A DNA stretch of 64,000 nucleotides from Hydrogenimonas urashimensis (GCF_016593255.1 NZ_AP023212.1:62001-126000), one strand, 5' to 3'; counted from the first letter of the stretch, positions 33,540 to 42,929 are shown. The notes: a model not told the origin generated them from the letters alone. Program-made: numbers and translations.

Positions 33540-34397
33540 ATGATCATGAAAAAGAAGATGCAAGTGGTTCAGACACTGCTCGACACCCTTCCGTTCATCA
33601 AGAAATTCGCCGGCAAAACCATTGTCATCAAATATGGCGGGGCCGCCCAGGTGAAGGAGGAACTCAAGGAGAAATTCGCCCAGGATGTCGTACTGATGCA
33701 TCTGGTGGGTATCCGTCCTGTCGTCGTGCATGGCGGTGGGCCCAAGATAACGCAGCTTCTGTCGGATCTTGGCATCGAAACAAGTTTTGTCGACGGGCAG
33801 CGTGTCACGACGAAAGAGGCGATGCGCATCGCCGAAATGGTCCTCAGCGGGGAGGTGAACAAGGAGATCGTTTCGCTTCTGAACGACCACGGTTCCAAAG
33901 CGATCGGCATCAGCGGCAAAGATGCCCATTTTATCCAGGCACGGGCGAAAGACCGCAGCCGATTCGGCTATACGGGGATCATCGAAGAGATCCACGCCGA
34001 TGTGGTGCAGAATCTGATGAACGAGGACTTCATTCCCGTCATCGCACCGATCGCCGCGAGCAAGGATCCGGGCGAACCGGGTTTCAACATCAATGCCGAC
34101 CTCGCCGCAAGCAAGATCGCCATAGCGCTCAAGGCGACGAAGGTGATTTTCCTTACCGATACGCCGGGCGTGCTGGATGGCCAAGGCCGGCTGATCGGGA
34201 CGCTGGGAACCGAAAAGATCGAGCTGCTCAAGCAAGAAGGGATCATCAGCGGAGGCATGGTACCCAAAGTCGACGCCTGCCTCGAAGCGATTCAAGGGGG
34301 GGTCCAGAAAGCGCATATCATCGACGGGCGTGTCGAACATTCCATTCTGTTGGAAATTTTTACCAGCGAAGGGATCGGCACGCAGATCGTTCATTGA
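33540..34397 (+). CDS. argB: Acetylglutamate kinase
   Basis: This 285-residue amino-acid kinase phosphorylates N-acetylglutamate, the second step of arginine synthesis. Signatures are IVIKYGGAAQ, VVVHGGGPKITQLL, FNINADLAASKIAIAL and GGMVPKVDACL. The start is ATG 33540, or ATG 33546 (TTTGGAGA gives the better spacing to the latter). The N-terminal extension (MQVVQTLLDTLPFIKKFAGK) is the type present in arginine-sensitive NAGKs, so feedback inhibition is plausible. argD is encoded at 14 kb. Confidence 0.94.
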   Translation: MIMKKKMQVVQTLLDTLPFIKKFAGKTIVIKYGGAAQVKEELKEKFAQDVVLMHLVGIRPVVVHGGGPKITQLLSDLGIETSFVDGQRVTTKEAMRIAEMVLSGEVNKEIVSLLNDHGSKAIGISGKDAHFIQARAKDRSRFGYTGIIEEIHADVVQNLMNEDFIPVIAPIAASKDPGEPGFNINADLAASKIAIALKATKVIFLTDTPGVLDGQGRLIGTLGTEKIELLKQEGIISGGMVPKVDACLEAIQGGVQKAHIIDGRVEHSILLEIFTSEGIGTQIVH

Positions 34398-34411
34398 GCG
34401 GGAGGTGGAAC

Positions 34412-34477
34412 ATGAATCTCTGCAGCGACGAAGTGAAAGATTACGATGGGTCGGCAGCCGGAGCAGGCTGTGGCTGA
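34412..34477 (+). CDS. Putative 21-residue peptide upstream of cutA
   Basis: An ATG with a very good ribosome site (GGGAGGTGGAAC) opens a 21-codon frame with two cysteines and a glycine-rich end (SAAGAGCG). It overlaps the likely cutA start by 8 nt. It could be a leader peptide coupling translation to cutA or a chance frame. No homology is recognised. Confidence 0.25.
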   Translation: MNLCSDEVKDYDGSAAGAGCG

Positions 34478-34793
34478 TTTCCGGTTGGTTGTGGTGACAG
34501 CTTCCGATACAGCCGAGGCGGAGCGCATTGCACGCAAAATTGTCAAAAAGAGGCTGGCGGCGTGTGTCAACATCGTGCCGAAAGTCCGATCCATCTATCG
34601 GTGGAAAGGAGAGGTACAGGAAGATCGCGAGACACTGATGCTGATCAAAACCGACAGGCGAGTGCTTGCCAAACTCAAAAAACTGATCAGAAAGATGCAC
34701 AGTTACGACCTCCCAGAAATTCTGGCATTCAAGATCGACGGAGGAGATCGCGACTATCTGGCCTGGCTGGACGATGCGCTGCGAAAGAGATAG
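34470..34793 (+). CDS. cutA: CutA-type divalent ion tolerance protein
   Basis: This small trimeric protein, about 107 residues, is of the CutA1 family. RLAACVNIVPKVRSIYRWKGEVQ and the YDLPEILAFKI segment are diagnostic. The start is taken as GTG 34470, because GGAG lies 6 nt before it and the length then matches the family; an in-frame ATG at 34446 would add 8 residues. CutA has been linked to copper tolerance in E. coli, but its real role is debated. It follows argB by 72 bp, possibly in one transcript. Confidence 0.85.
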   Translation: MADFRLVVVTASDTAEAERIARKIVKKRLAACVNIVPKVRSIYRWKGEVQEDRETLMLIKTDRRVLAKLKKLIRKMHSYDLPEILAFKIDGGDRDYLAWLDDALRKR

Positions 34794-35058
34794 ACGAAAG
34801 CGGGAGTGACGGAGGAGCGGGTTTTCTTTTTTCACCGTCAGTGGCGAGGCGGCTCGGGTTTTCCTGTCTGCAATGAGCGTCTGGAGGCGGAAAAGCCTGT
34901 AATTGCCAAAACGCACCGCCGATGCATCGAAACGGCGACGGGAGCCGCTGCCTTGCTCTTCCCACCGGTTGAGAGAGGTCTGCCGTTGCAGAAACAGCCG
35001 AAGAGAGAAAACGCCCTGAAACCGAAGAGAGAACCGGATGTGCGTACCCGAAAAATGG
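34794..35058 (+). other. Intergenic stretch between cutA and thrC
   Basis: This roughly 295-bp gap before thrC holds no gene I can support. A GTG-started frame of about 103 codons (34806-35117) runs through it into thrC, but it has low complexity, no recognisable domain and a poor start. It may be a decayed gene. Its 3' end contains the thrC promoter. Confidence 0.4.
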
Positions 35059-35064
35059 TATACT
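35056..35064 (+). promoter_or_regulatory. Extended -10 promoter for thrC
   Basis: TGGTATACT, an extended -10, ends 24 nt before the thrC ATG. GCAGGATG provides the ribosome site. Confidence 0.5.
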
Positions 35065-35088
35065 TTCACCAAAAAAGCAGGATGATGC

Positions 35089-36555
35089 ATGACTTTCATC
35101 GAGACACGCGGCAATGACGGCAGGAAGCCGTCGGAAGTGACTTTCAGTGAAGCGATACTGAGCCCGAGTGCCAGCTTCGGCGGACTCTACGTACCCAAAA
35201 AGCTGCCTGAGCTGGGGTTTGATTTTTTCAAAGCCCATATCGACAGCCACTACAGCGATCTGAGTCGGGCGCTTTTTGAAAAGTTCGACGTGGATGTGGA
35301 CCCGGAAGATCTCGACAACGCGCTGGCACGCTACAACCGTTTCGATGACCCCTCCGACCCTGTCCCCCTTGTGAAGGTGGAAGAGGATGCCTTTGTCAGC
35401 GAACTGTGGCACGGACCGACACGCGCTTTCAAGGACATGGCCCTTCAGCCTTTCGGCTACATTCTCTCCAGACTGGCGCAAAAGCGCGGCGAACACTACC
35501 TTATCATGGCGGCGACCAGCGGGGATACGGGACCCGCGACGCTCGAAACGTTCAAAAACACCCCGAACATCAAGGTGGCATGCCTCTATCCAAGCGGGGG
35601 AACCAGCGACGTTCAGCGCCTGCAGATGGTGACGGAGGAAGCCAGCAACGAAAAGGTGATCGGCATTCGGGGAAATTTCGATGATGCCCAGACCGCTTTG
35701 AAGAATCTTCTGGCCAGCGAGAGTTTCAATGCCAGGCTCAAAGAGAGCCATACCGAACTTTCCGCCGCCAACTCGGTCAATTTCGGACGAATCATTTTTC
35801 AGATCATCTACCATGTCTCCAGCTATCTGAGGCTCGTGAAAGAGGGTGAAGTCTCGCTTGGAGAACCTGTCTATCTGATCGTACCCAGCGGGAATTTCGG
35901 CAATGTGTTGGGCGGATACTACGCGAAAAAGATGGGACTTCCGGTCGAAAAGCTTCTCATATCATCTAATATCAACAACATCCTGACAGAACTCGTCACG
36001 AAAGGGGAGTACGATCTGCGGGGAAAATCGCTCATTCAGACCACTTCACCGGCTATGGACATTCTCAAATCTTCCAATGTGGAGCGGGTCCTTTTCGACA
36101 AGTTCGGCGCGGAGCGGACAAAACAGCTGATGGACGATCTGAACGAAAAGGGCGTCTACAGACTTTCGGAAGATGAACTGGCGATGCTTCGGGAGGATTT
36201 CGACGCCACCTTCTGCAGTGACGAGGAGGGGAAGGCGATCATCGCGAAATACGCCAAAAAGGGGTACATCATGGACCCGCATACCGCCACCTGCTTCAAA
36301 GCCTACGGGGAGTTGAGAAAGAAGAGCCTCAAAACGGTGATTTACTCGACAGCCGAATGGACGAAGTTCAGCCCCACAGTCAGCGAAGCGCTGGGCCACA
36401 GGGCAAAGCGGGATCTCGATGCACTGCAGTGGATCAGCGAACATTACGGCGTACCCGTTCCCAAAGTGATCGCCGACCTTTTCGAAAAACCGGTCATCCA
36501 CGACACGGTGGTCGACAAAGAGCGGATAGAGGAAGAGATCCTCAAATTCATCTGA
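35089..36555 (+). CDS. thrC: Threonine synthase
   Basis: This 488-residue PLP enzyme converts O-phosphohomoserine to threonine. It is the long (yeast/E. coli-type) form: N-terminal MTFIETRGNDG, the PLP-lysine block WHGPTRAFKDMALQPFG, AATSGDTGPATLE, the phosphate-binding PSGNFGNVLGG, and a C-terminal ATCFKAYGEL segment. It has its own promoter. It is followed 10 nt later by a flavoprotein gene, probably co-transcribed. Confidence 0.94.
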   Translation: MTFIETRGNDGRKPSEVTFSEAILSPSASFGGLYVPKKLPELGFDFFKAHIDSHYSDLSRALFEKFDVDVDPEDLDNALARYNRFDDPSDPVPLVKVEEDAFVSELWHGPTRAFKDMALQPFGYILSRLAQKRGEHYLIMAATSGDTGPATLETFKNTPNIKVACLYPSGGTSDVQRLQMVTEEASNEKVIGIRGNFDDAQTALKNLLASESFNARLKESHTELSAANSVNFGRIIFQIIYHVSSYLRLVKEGEVSLGEPVYLIVPSGNFGNVLGGYYAKKMGLPVEKLLISSNINNILTELVTKGEYDLRGKSLIQTTSPAMDILKSSNVERVLFDKFGAERTKQLMDDLNEKGVYRLSEDELAMLREDFDATFCSDEEGKAIIAKYAKKGYIMDPHTATCFKAYGELRKKSLKTVIYSTAEWTKFSPTVSEALGHRAKRDLDALQWISEHYGVPVPKVIADLFEKPVIHDTVVDKERIEEEILKFI

Positions 36556-36565
36556 TGAACTCCCG

Positions 36566-37777
36566 ATGCGTGTAGCGATTGTCGGCGGCGGTGCGGCGGG
36601 GTTGATGACCGCATTGACGGCAGCGGAAAAAAGTATTCATATAGATTTATATGAATCGGGTCCGAAATTGGGACGCAAGATCCTCGCATCCGGCAACGGC
36701 CGCTGCAACATCTCCAACCGCCGCCTCTCTTTGGAAGATTACAGCGGCCGTCATCCCGCTTTTGTCCGCTACGCCCTGAAACGATTCGATTTCGACGCTT
36801 TCGAAAGATTCTGCCACTCCATCGCCCTTCCGCTCTCGATCAGACCCGACGGCAGAGCCTATCCCTTAAGTAACGAGGCCCGTTCGGTGCATCGTGCCTT
36901 CACGGAGGAGATCCGCCGCCGCGGTGTGAATGTCAGGATTCAAACCCCCGTTGACTCGATAGAGAAGGTTTCCGGCGGTTTCCTGATCCACTCTCCGGCA
37001 GGCTCCGAGGGATACGACAGGGTGGTGTTGGCAGCCGGTTCTCCGGCCGCTCCGCAACTTGGGGGAACAGACGGCGGCCTTCATCTGGCACGAAAACTGG
37101 GACATACCGTTGTTGCTCCCTATCCGGCGCTTGTGGGCCTGCATCTGGCGGGAAAGATGCATGAGAAGATGAGCGGTGTCAAAAGCGATGCCGCTTTGAG
37201 ACTTTTTGAAGATGGCCGCCCGGGCGGGAAGGTCAACGGCGACCTGCTCTTTACACGGTACGGCATCTCCGGCTTCGCGGTTCTTGATATCTCCATCGAT
37301 GCGTCACGGGCTCTTCGGGAAGGCAGACGGGTCGATGTGGAGATCGACCTGCTGCCCGATTATCACCGGCAGCAGCTCGTATCGGAGATGACCCATGCCC
37401 TGAAGTGGATTCCTGATGCCTCAATCCATCGGCTGATACACGGGTTTTTGCCCCTGAAGGTAGCCGATCAGCTTCTGATATCGCTCGATTTGCCCGGGGA
37501 GACCCCCTGCCGAAAGATCAATGCCAGACAGATACGACAGATCGCCTTCCGGATCAAAGCCTGGCGGTTCGAGGTGACCGATACCCATGGGTACAAACAC
37601 GCAGAGAGTGCCGGTGGCGGGGTGGCCACCGACGAGGTGGATCCCAAAACGATGGCGTCGCAAAAAGTAGACGGCCTCTTTCTGGTAGGAGAGGTGCTGG
37701 ACATCGTGGGAAAACGGGGCGGCTACAACCTCCATTTCGCCTGGGCCAGTGGATATCTTGCCGGAAAATCTCTCTGA
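36566..37777 (+). CDS. HI0933/BaiN-family flavoprotein oxidoreductase
   Basis: This 403-residue FAD protein of the HI0933 (YhiN/BaiN) family has a dinucleotide fold at the N-terminus (VAIVGGGAAGLM), then GPKLGRKILASGNGRCNISN, the family hallmark, and a C-terminal GLFLVGEVLDIVGKRGGYNL that closes over FAD. Family members reduce double bonds in some gut anaerobes, but most are uncharacterised. It sits 10 nt after thrC. The enzyme is cytoplasmic; its substrate is unknown. Confidence 0.87.
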   Translation: MRVAIVGGGAAGLMTALTAAEKSIHIDLYESGPKLGRKILASGNGRCNISNRRLSLEDYSGRHPAFVRYALKRFDFDAFERFCHSIALPLSIRPDGRAYPLSNEARSVHRAFTEEIRRRGVNVRIQTPVDSIEKVSGGFLIHSPAGSEGYDRVVLAAGSPAAPQLGGTDGGLHLARKLGHTVVAPYPALVGLHLAGKMHEKMSGVKSDAALRLFEDGRPGGKVNGDLLFTRYGISGFAVLDISIDASRALREGRRVDVEIDLLPDYHRQQLVSEMTHALKWIPDASIHRLIHGFLPLKVADQLLISLDLPGETPCRKINARQIRQIAFRIKAWRFEVTDTHGYKHAESAGGGVATDEVDPKTMASQKVDGLFLVGEVLDIVGKRGGYNLHFAWASGYLAGKSL

Positions 37778-37880
37778 AACCTTTCTGAGGGAGGAGTCAC
37801 CGGCTCTTTTCAGTCTTCCATAAGTCACAATCTGGGATAATCTTTAGAATTCTTTAAAATTTCATCGAAGGTGACGGACT

Positions 37881-38930
37881 ATGGAAATCCTCAAGCTCGG
37901 CGAAACCGCGAAAAAGATGCACGTCGGCCCGGAGCGTGCGAGAGAGATACTCGAAAAGCGTGTCGTTCCCGGCATCAAAAAGAGTTCATCCACCCGCGAG
38001 ACGTACTATGTGCCGCGGATAATGTTCGACTATGCGAAAACGATGCTGGGACTGGAAAAGGACAAAGAGTTCAAAAAACTCGAAACGGACGACGGGATAT
38101 CCGGCCGTTTTGCAAACAGAAACGGTCCCCGGGTGATCTCCTTCTCCAATCTCAAGGGCGGCGTCGGCAAAACCTCCATTGCGGCCAATTTCGCCTACAA
38201 CCTGGCGCTGCTGAACAAACGGGTGCTGCTTGTGGATATGGATTCACAGGCCAACAGCTCCCGCTATTTCGCCAACCGCTACTTCGTAGGCGAAAGCATC
38301 AAGAACCTATTCGATCGGATGAGCCGGCGGGAGCATGTGGGGTACGAGGAGATCAAAGAGAAGATTGTGCCGATCGCGTTCGACAACGCGACGATCGATC
38401 TTCTGCCGAGCGAACTCTCCCTGGGGCGTATCGTCGAACTGAGCCGGTCGGTCTTTACACTTCCGCATAAAAAACTGAGCGACATCCTCAAGCTCGTGAA
38501 GGAGGATTACGATTTTATCGTCATCGATACGCCTCCGTCAACGGGGCTTTCACTGCATATGTCTCTTTATGCCAGCGATCTTGTGAGTATCGTCACCGAC
38601 GCGGAGGATTTCAGCGTCAACGGATTGAACGAACTCTATCTGGAGATCAAGGAACTGGCCGAAGAGACCGACCACGATGTAAAGGTCGATTCTGTCTTTA
38701 TCAACAAGGTCAAAAAGAGCAACATCCACAGCGTCTACATCGAAGCGATTGCCGAAATGGCCGTCAACGAAGGGATAGAGAATCTCTACACGATCAAAGA
38801 GAGTACCCGTTTTAAAGAGTCGCAGAATCTGCACATCCCTCTGATCGAGTACAAAAAGGAACTGGAGAAAAAACTTATGATCGCCGAGAGCATGCTCGAA
38901 TATGCGATCGAAAAAGCGGTGGAGGCGTAG
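37881..38930 (+). CDS. ParA-type ATPase with N-terminal HTH, plasmid-like
   Basis: This 349-residue Walker-type ATPase has its deviant Walker A KGGVGKTSIAANFA at about residue 93, VDMDSQANSS and FIVIDTPPS. About 85 residues precede the ATPase core; LKLGETAKKMHVGPERAREIL looks like an excisionase/MerR-type helix-turn-helix, as in type Ia plasmid ParA proteins that also repress their own operon. A ParB-like gene follows 1 nt later. The pair may partition a plasmid-derived region or position another cargo. The usual chromosomal soj/spo0J are not identified in this window. Confidence 0.82.
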   Translation: MEILKLGETAKKMHVGPERAREILEKRVVPGIKKSSSTRETYYVPRIMFDYAKTMLGLEKDKEFKKLETDDGISGRFANRNGPRVISFSNLKGGVGKTSIAANFAYNLALLNKRVLLVDMDSQANSSRYFANRYFVGESIKNLFDRMSRREHVGYEEIKEKIVPIAFDNATIDLLPSELSLGRIVELSRSVFTLPHKKLSDILKLVKEDYDFIVIDTPPSTGLSLHMSLYASDLVSIVTDAEDFSVNGLNELYLEIKELAEETDHDVKVDSVFINKVKKSNIHSVYIEAIAEMAVNEGIENLYTIKESTRFKESQNLHIPLIEYKKELEKKLMIAESMLEYAIEKAVEA

Positions 38931-38931
38931 G

Positions 38932-39624
38932 ATGGCGAAAATCAATCTGGAAAAATTCAAAAGCAATGCCAAAAGCGCACTGTCGAAAAAAGAGACGCAC
39001 GGGATTTTCAAAGAACAGGGAGAGAAACTGGAGACGATTCCGCTCAGTTCTCTCGAAAAAGGGGTCGTGATACGACTCTTCGAAAAAGAGCCGGCCTCTT
39101 TGGTGCGATCGATCAAAGAGCAGGGGCAGCTGGAACCGATTATTGTCCGAAAAAAAGGGGAACGATACGAGATTCTTGATGGATATCGCAGGGTCGCCGC
39201 CGCCGAAAAGTTGGGACGGGCGGATATCTCGGCGGAAGTGGTCGAAGCGGAGGCGGAAGAGGCGCCTTTCATGCCCTATATTCTCAACGCCCCGGAGAGT
39301 TTCGATCTGATTGAAGTCGTGCACTATCTGCACCGGCTCAAAAAAGAGTTCGGTTTCGACGACGAGACGATCGAAAAAAGAACGGGCCTCAAGGTTGCCG
39401 ACTACCGTGAGCTCTTTTTCGAGACGGAAGGGGCAGAAGGGGTCCTTGACGCGTTCAACCGACATTTCGAGGGTCTACTGAAGCGATATTTCCGCGTCAT
39501 TCATGGAGAACTCGATATCGAAAAGGGAGGGGTGCGTTTGAAGCTGCGCATCGACGGCCAAGAGGCAGATGAGGCAACAAAAGCGGAAATTTACCGATTT
39601 ATCTACCGATTGAGTCGATTATAA
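38932..39624 (+). CDS. ParB/Srx-domain protein partner of ParA
   Basis: This 230-residue protein has an N-terminal ParB/sulfiredoxin-like domain (about residues 33-110): IPLSSLEKG, SLVRSIKEQGQLEPIIVRKK and YEILDGYRRVAAAEKLG, the last containing the arginines that bind CTP in ParB proteins. A clear DNA-binding HTH is not visible after it; instead there is a charged C-terminal half. GGAGGCGTAG upstream gives the ribosome site, and the gene is 1 nt from parA. It may be a divergent ParB or a cargo adaptor. Confidence 0.75.
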   Translation: MAKINLEKFKSNAKSALSKKETHGIFKEQGEKLETIPLSSLEKGVVIRLFEKEPASLVRSIKEQGQLEPIIVRKKGERYEILDGYRRVAAAEKLGRADISAEVVEAEAEEAPFMPYILNAPESFDLIEVVHYLHRLKKEFGFDDETIEKRTGLKVADYRELFFETEGAEGVLDAFNRHFEGLLKRYFRVIHGELDIEKGGVRLKLRIDGQEADEATKAEIYRFIYRLSRL

Positions 39625-39636
39625 CAGGGAGATTCG

Positions 39637-41064
39637 TTGCGCCACTCCGTTTTTTTCATTGTGTCCTGCCTTTTCCTCCTTACCGGCTGCGGAAGCGGCG
39701 GAAACCCGGTGCCGACGGAGGCCTCGGCGGATGAAAGGGGGGTGGCGCAAAAGAGCTATCCTCTCCATGAAAACATCACTTCGACGATTTTCTGGATCGG
39801 AGAGGAGGCGAGTGCGGACAACGGCGGTATCGCCAATGTCGCCAGCGTGTGGGACGAAAAGTGGATGGAGCGGTACGGAGGGGTCGATACGCCCGATCGG
39901 CGCAACGGCTATCTTCCCGCCGCTTTCAAGCCTATGGAGAATCCTTTCTACGCGGCACTCCCTTTCAACGACTTCGATGAAAACGGTGAGAGAAAACCGG
40001 ATCTTTCCGCAACGATTCCCTGGTACGAGCCGGGCCTTCCAAAAGAGCGTTCCTACTGCAAAAACCGCTGGATCGAAATCGTCAAGGACGGGAAGAGAGC
40101 CTATGCCCAATGGGAAGATGCCGGGCCTTTCGGCGAGGATGACGCCGCTTATGTTTTCGGTAACGCGGCACCGAAGAACACCCTCAACGCAAACGCCGGC
40201 ATCGATCTCTCTCCGGCGGTTCGCGACTATCTGGGTCTGAAGGATATCGACTGGGTCGACTGGCGATTCGTCGAGGAGGAGGATGTGCCGCAGGGGCCGT
40301 GGAAGGAGGTGCCCACTCTCAGCGGTGTCGGGTGGCCGCTGTGGTATCGTCCCGCCCCGAATACCACATGGCAGTGGCAACTGCAAAAAGAGGTGAACAT
40401 CTCCTACGATGTCGAAGTTTACGACATCGATCTTTTCGACAGCGGTACGGACCGGATCGAGGCGCTCCATCGAGACGGCAGGAAGGTTGTCTGCTATTTC
40501 AGTGCGGGCAGTTACGAAGAGTGGCGGGAGGATGCCGGATCTTTCCCCTCCGATGCGGTGGGCCTCTCTCTTGAGGGATGGGCCGGGGAGCGGTGGCTCG
40601 ATATCCGGTCCGAAGAGGTACGCAACATTATGGTTAAAAGGCTCGATCTGGCCCGAATCAAAGGGTGTGACGCTGTGGAGCCTGACAATGTGGATGGGTA
40701 CGCCAACGATACAGGCTTCACTCTCAGTGCCAAGGACCAGCTCGACTACAACAGATTTCTCGCCGACGAGGCGCACAAAAGAGGACTGGCCGTCGCATTG
40801 AAAAACGACCTGGATCAGGTTGAAGCGCTCGAACCGTGGTTCGATTTCGCGCTCAACGAAGAGTGCCACATCTACGAAGAGTGTGATCTGCTGGAGCCTT
40901 TCATCAAAGCGGGCAAACCGGTGTTCAATGCGGAATATGCGCAAATGTACCGCCGCGATCCCGAGATTCGCCGGCAGCTGTGTGACGATGCGAAAAGAAG
41001 AGGCTTCCATACACTTATTTTGCCGCTCGATCTTGATGACACTTTTCGCTACAGCTGTGAATAG
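39637..41064 (+). CDS. Lipoprotein with C-terminal GH114-like domain
   Basis: This 475-residue lipoprotein has a TTG start preceded by AGGGAG, and lipobox LLTGC with C18. The C-terminal half (about 240-475) resembles the GH114 endo-alpha-1,4-polygalactosaminidase family: YDIDLFDSG, KVVCYFSAGSYEEWR, WLDIRSEEVRNIM, CDAVEPDNVDGYAN and ALNEECHIYEEC. The N-terminal 200 residues, with ICFWIGEE-like and AQWEDAGPFG / AGIDLSPAVRDYLG segments, form a separate domain I cannot name. GH114 proteins cleave or are linked to cationic amino-sugar exopolysaccharide such as Pel. It follows the ParA/ParB pair by 12 nt. Confidence 0.78.
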   Translation: MRHSVFFIVSCLFLLTGCGSGGNPVPTEASADERGVAQKSYPLHENITSTIFWIGEEASADNGGIANVASVWDEKWMERYGGVDTPDRRNGYLPAAFKPMENPFYAALPFNDFDENGERKPDLSATIPWYEPGLPKERSYCKNRWIEIVKDGKRAYAQWEDAGPFGEDDAAYVFGNAAPKNTLNANAGIDLSPAVRDYLGLKDIDWVDWRFVEEEDVPQGPWKEVPTLSGVGWPLWYRPAPNTTWQWQLQKEVNISYDVEVYDIDLFDSGTDRIEALHRDGRKVVCYFSAGSYEEWREDAGSFPSDAVGLSLEGWAGERWLDIRSEEVRNIMVKRLDLARIKGCDAVEPDNVDGYANDTGFTLSAKDQLDYNRFLADEAHKRGLAVALKNDLDQVEALEPWFDFALNEECHIYEECDLLEPFIKAGKPVFNAEYAQMYRRDPEIRRQLCDDAKRRGFHTLILPLDLDDTFRYSCE

Positions 41065-41207
41065 ATCCATCCAAACAGTGTATGTATATTAATGATTTTT
41101 TGAAAAAGACGATATAGAAATAACAGATTTTTTCACCTATTAAAACCGTATCGCCAAAGCTCCGAGGTGGCAGCCGGTGCGTCGGAAACGGGTTCTGGAA
41201 AGCGACT

Positions 41208-42929
41208 ATGGGTAAAACAGGAATAGAGGATTCGGTCACTGTCGGTTTGCTCGATTCGGACGAGAAGTTCCGTGCGCTCGTCGAACATGCCGTCGTGGGC
41301 ATATACATCATACAAAACGGCAGGTTCAGCTACGTCAACGAGCGGCTGGCGGAGATATTCGGCTACGAACAGCATGAGCTGATCGGAAAGAGCAATCTCG
41401 ATCTGACACATCCGGACGATAGGGACCTTGCGACCAAGAATATCAGAAAGAGGATCGAAGGGCACGAAGAGAGCATCGAGTACTCATTCCGCGGAGTGAC
41501 GAAGGGCGGCGAGATCAAATACATCCGTGTTTTCGGGAGTGTTTTTGGTTCCACAGGAGAGCGGGCGATCATCGGGACACTGATAGACGAGACCGAAACG
41601 GTCATCGCCAAGCAGCAGCTGGAAAAGCTCGCCAATTACGATACCCTCACCGGACTTTACAACCGCCATGTCTTCGTCGACGAGTTCCGGCGTGCCGTAG
41701 CGTTGGGGAACCGGCGTGGTCACAAGGTGGCGCTGATCGTTTTCGATATCGACAATTTCAAACGAATCAACGATTCCCTGGGCCACAAGGCCGGCGACAG
41801 GCTCCTGGAGATTATCGGGGAGCGTATAGCACGGATTCTTCGCAAGACCGATCTTTTCGCCCGCATCGGCGGCGACGAGTTCGCCATTATCGTCGAAGAC
41901 TACCTCAATCTCGAAGAGATAGGCGTTCTTATCGGCCGTATCCAGAATGCGGTGCACAATGCCGTGGAGATCGAAGGGCTCTCTTTGCATATTTCCATCA
42001 GTCTCGGTGTTTCGCTCTTTCCCGAACACGGCAGGGATATCGAGACACTCCAGAAAGCCGCGGACATCGCTCTTTACGAGGCGAAGAAAAACGGCAAGAA
42101 CCGTTTCGCGTTTTTCGCCCACAACAGTGATGTCATGTTCGACAATATTCAGATGGAGAACGAGCTTTTCGAAGCGATAGACAAAAAGGAACTGATGATC
42201 CATCTGCAACCGCAGATCGATTTGAAAAGCGGCGATATCTGCGGGGCCGAAGCGTTGATACGCTGGAACCATTCGCAAAAAGGGATCATCCCCCCCGATC
42301 GTTTTCTCCCGCTGGCCCGGGAGCTTGGTATTTTGTATAAAATCGACACGTTCGTCATCGAAAGTGTCCTTGAGATGCTGGAGAGATGGAAAGAGGCGTG
42401 CCGTTTCTGTCCCGTAGTTTCGGTCAATATCTCGAGCGCTCTTTTTCACCATCAGCGATTTCTCCCGACAATGAAAGAGATGCGCCGACGATACGGCGTC
42501 ATCTGTGAATCGGTCGAACTGGAACTGACCGAGGATATTCTGATCGAAAACGAAAGACACGCCTATCTGCTCATCAAGGCCTTGAAATCGTTGGGTTTCA
42601 AACTTTCGATCGATGATTTCGGCACAGGATTCTCCTCTTTGAGCCATCTGAAGATGCTGGAAGTGGACAAACTGAAGATCGATCGGAGTTTCATCGAAGA
42701 TATCGCGGGCAATCCCAACGATATGGCGATCGTCAAATCGATTATCGTCATGGGACACACACTGGGACTTGCGATCGTTGCGGAGGGGGTGGAGAGTGAA
42801 GGGCAGCGCACTATTCTTGAATCGATCGGCTGCGACATCATCCAGGGGTATCTCTATTCGAAACCTCTGCCGGTCGAGGCGTTCGAGAAGATGTGGCTTC
42901 CCGGACTCTCCCGGCTTGGATGGCAATAG
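41208..42929 (+). CDS. PAS-GGDEF-EAL cyclic-di-GMP protein
   Basis: This 573-residue cytoplasmic signalling protein has no membrane segment. The PAS domain (about 15-130) includes YIIQNGRFSYVNERLAEIFG and its C-terminal PAC motif. The GGDEF domain (about 140-300) has an intact RIGGDEFAIIV active site. The EAL domain (about 310-560) has EALIRW, the DDFGTGFSS metal loop, VAEGVE and QGYLYSKPL. Both synthesis and hydrolysis of c-di-GMP therefore look possible, with PAS sensing an unknown cue. It lies next to the GH114 lipoprotein, which could fit biofilm control (inference). Confidence 0.92.
   Translation: MGKTGIEDSVTVGLLDSDEKFRALVEHAVVGIYIIQNGRFSYVNERLAEIFGYEQHELIGKSNLDLTHPDDRDLATKNIRKRIEGHEESIEYSFRGVTKGGEIKYIRVFGSVFGSTGERAIIGTLIDETETVIAKQQLEKLANYDTLTGLYNRHVFVDEFRRAVALGNRRGHKVALIVFDIDNFKRINDSLGHKAGDRLLEIIGERIARILRKTDLFARIGGDEFAIIVEDYLNLEEIGVLIGRIQNAVHNAVEIEGLSLHISISLGVSLFPEHGRDIETLQKAADIALYEAKKNGKNRFAFFAHNSDVMFDNIQMENELFEAIDKKELMIHLQPQIDLKSGDICGAEALIRWNHSQKGIIPPDRFLPLARELGILYKIDTFVIESVLEMLERWKEACRFCPVVSVNISSALFHHQRFLPTMKEMRRRYGVICESVELELTEDILIENERHAYLLIKALKSLGFKLSIDDFGTGFSSLSHLKMLEVDKLKIDRSFIEDIAGNPNDMAIVKSIIVMGHTLGLAIVAEGVESEGQRTILESIGCDIIQGYLYSKPLPVEAFEKMWLPGLSRLGWQ

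Noticed and set aside
34806-35117. 103-codon frame between cutA and thrC
   Set aside because: GTG start without a good ribosome site, basic low-complexity translation, overlap into thrC and no recognisable domain.
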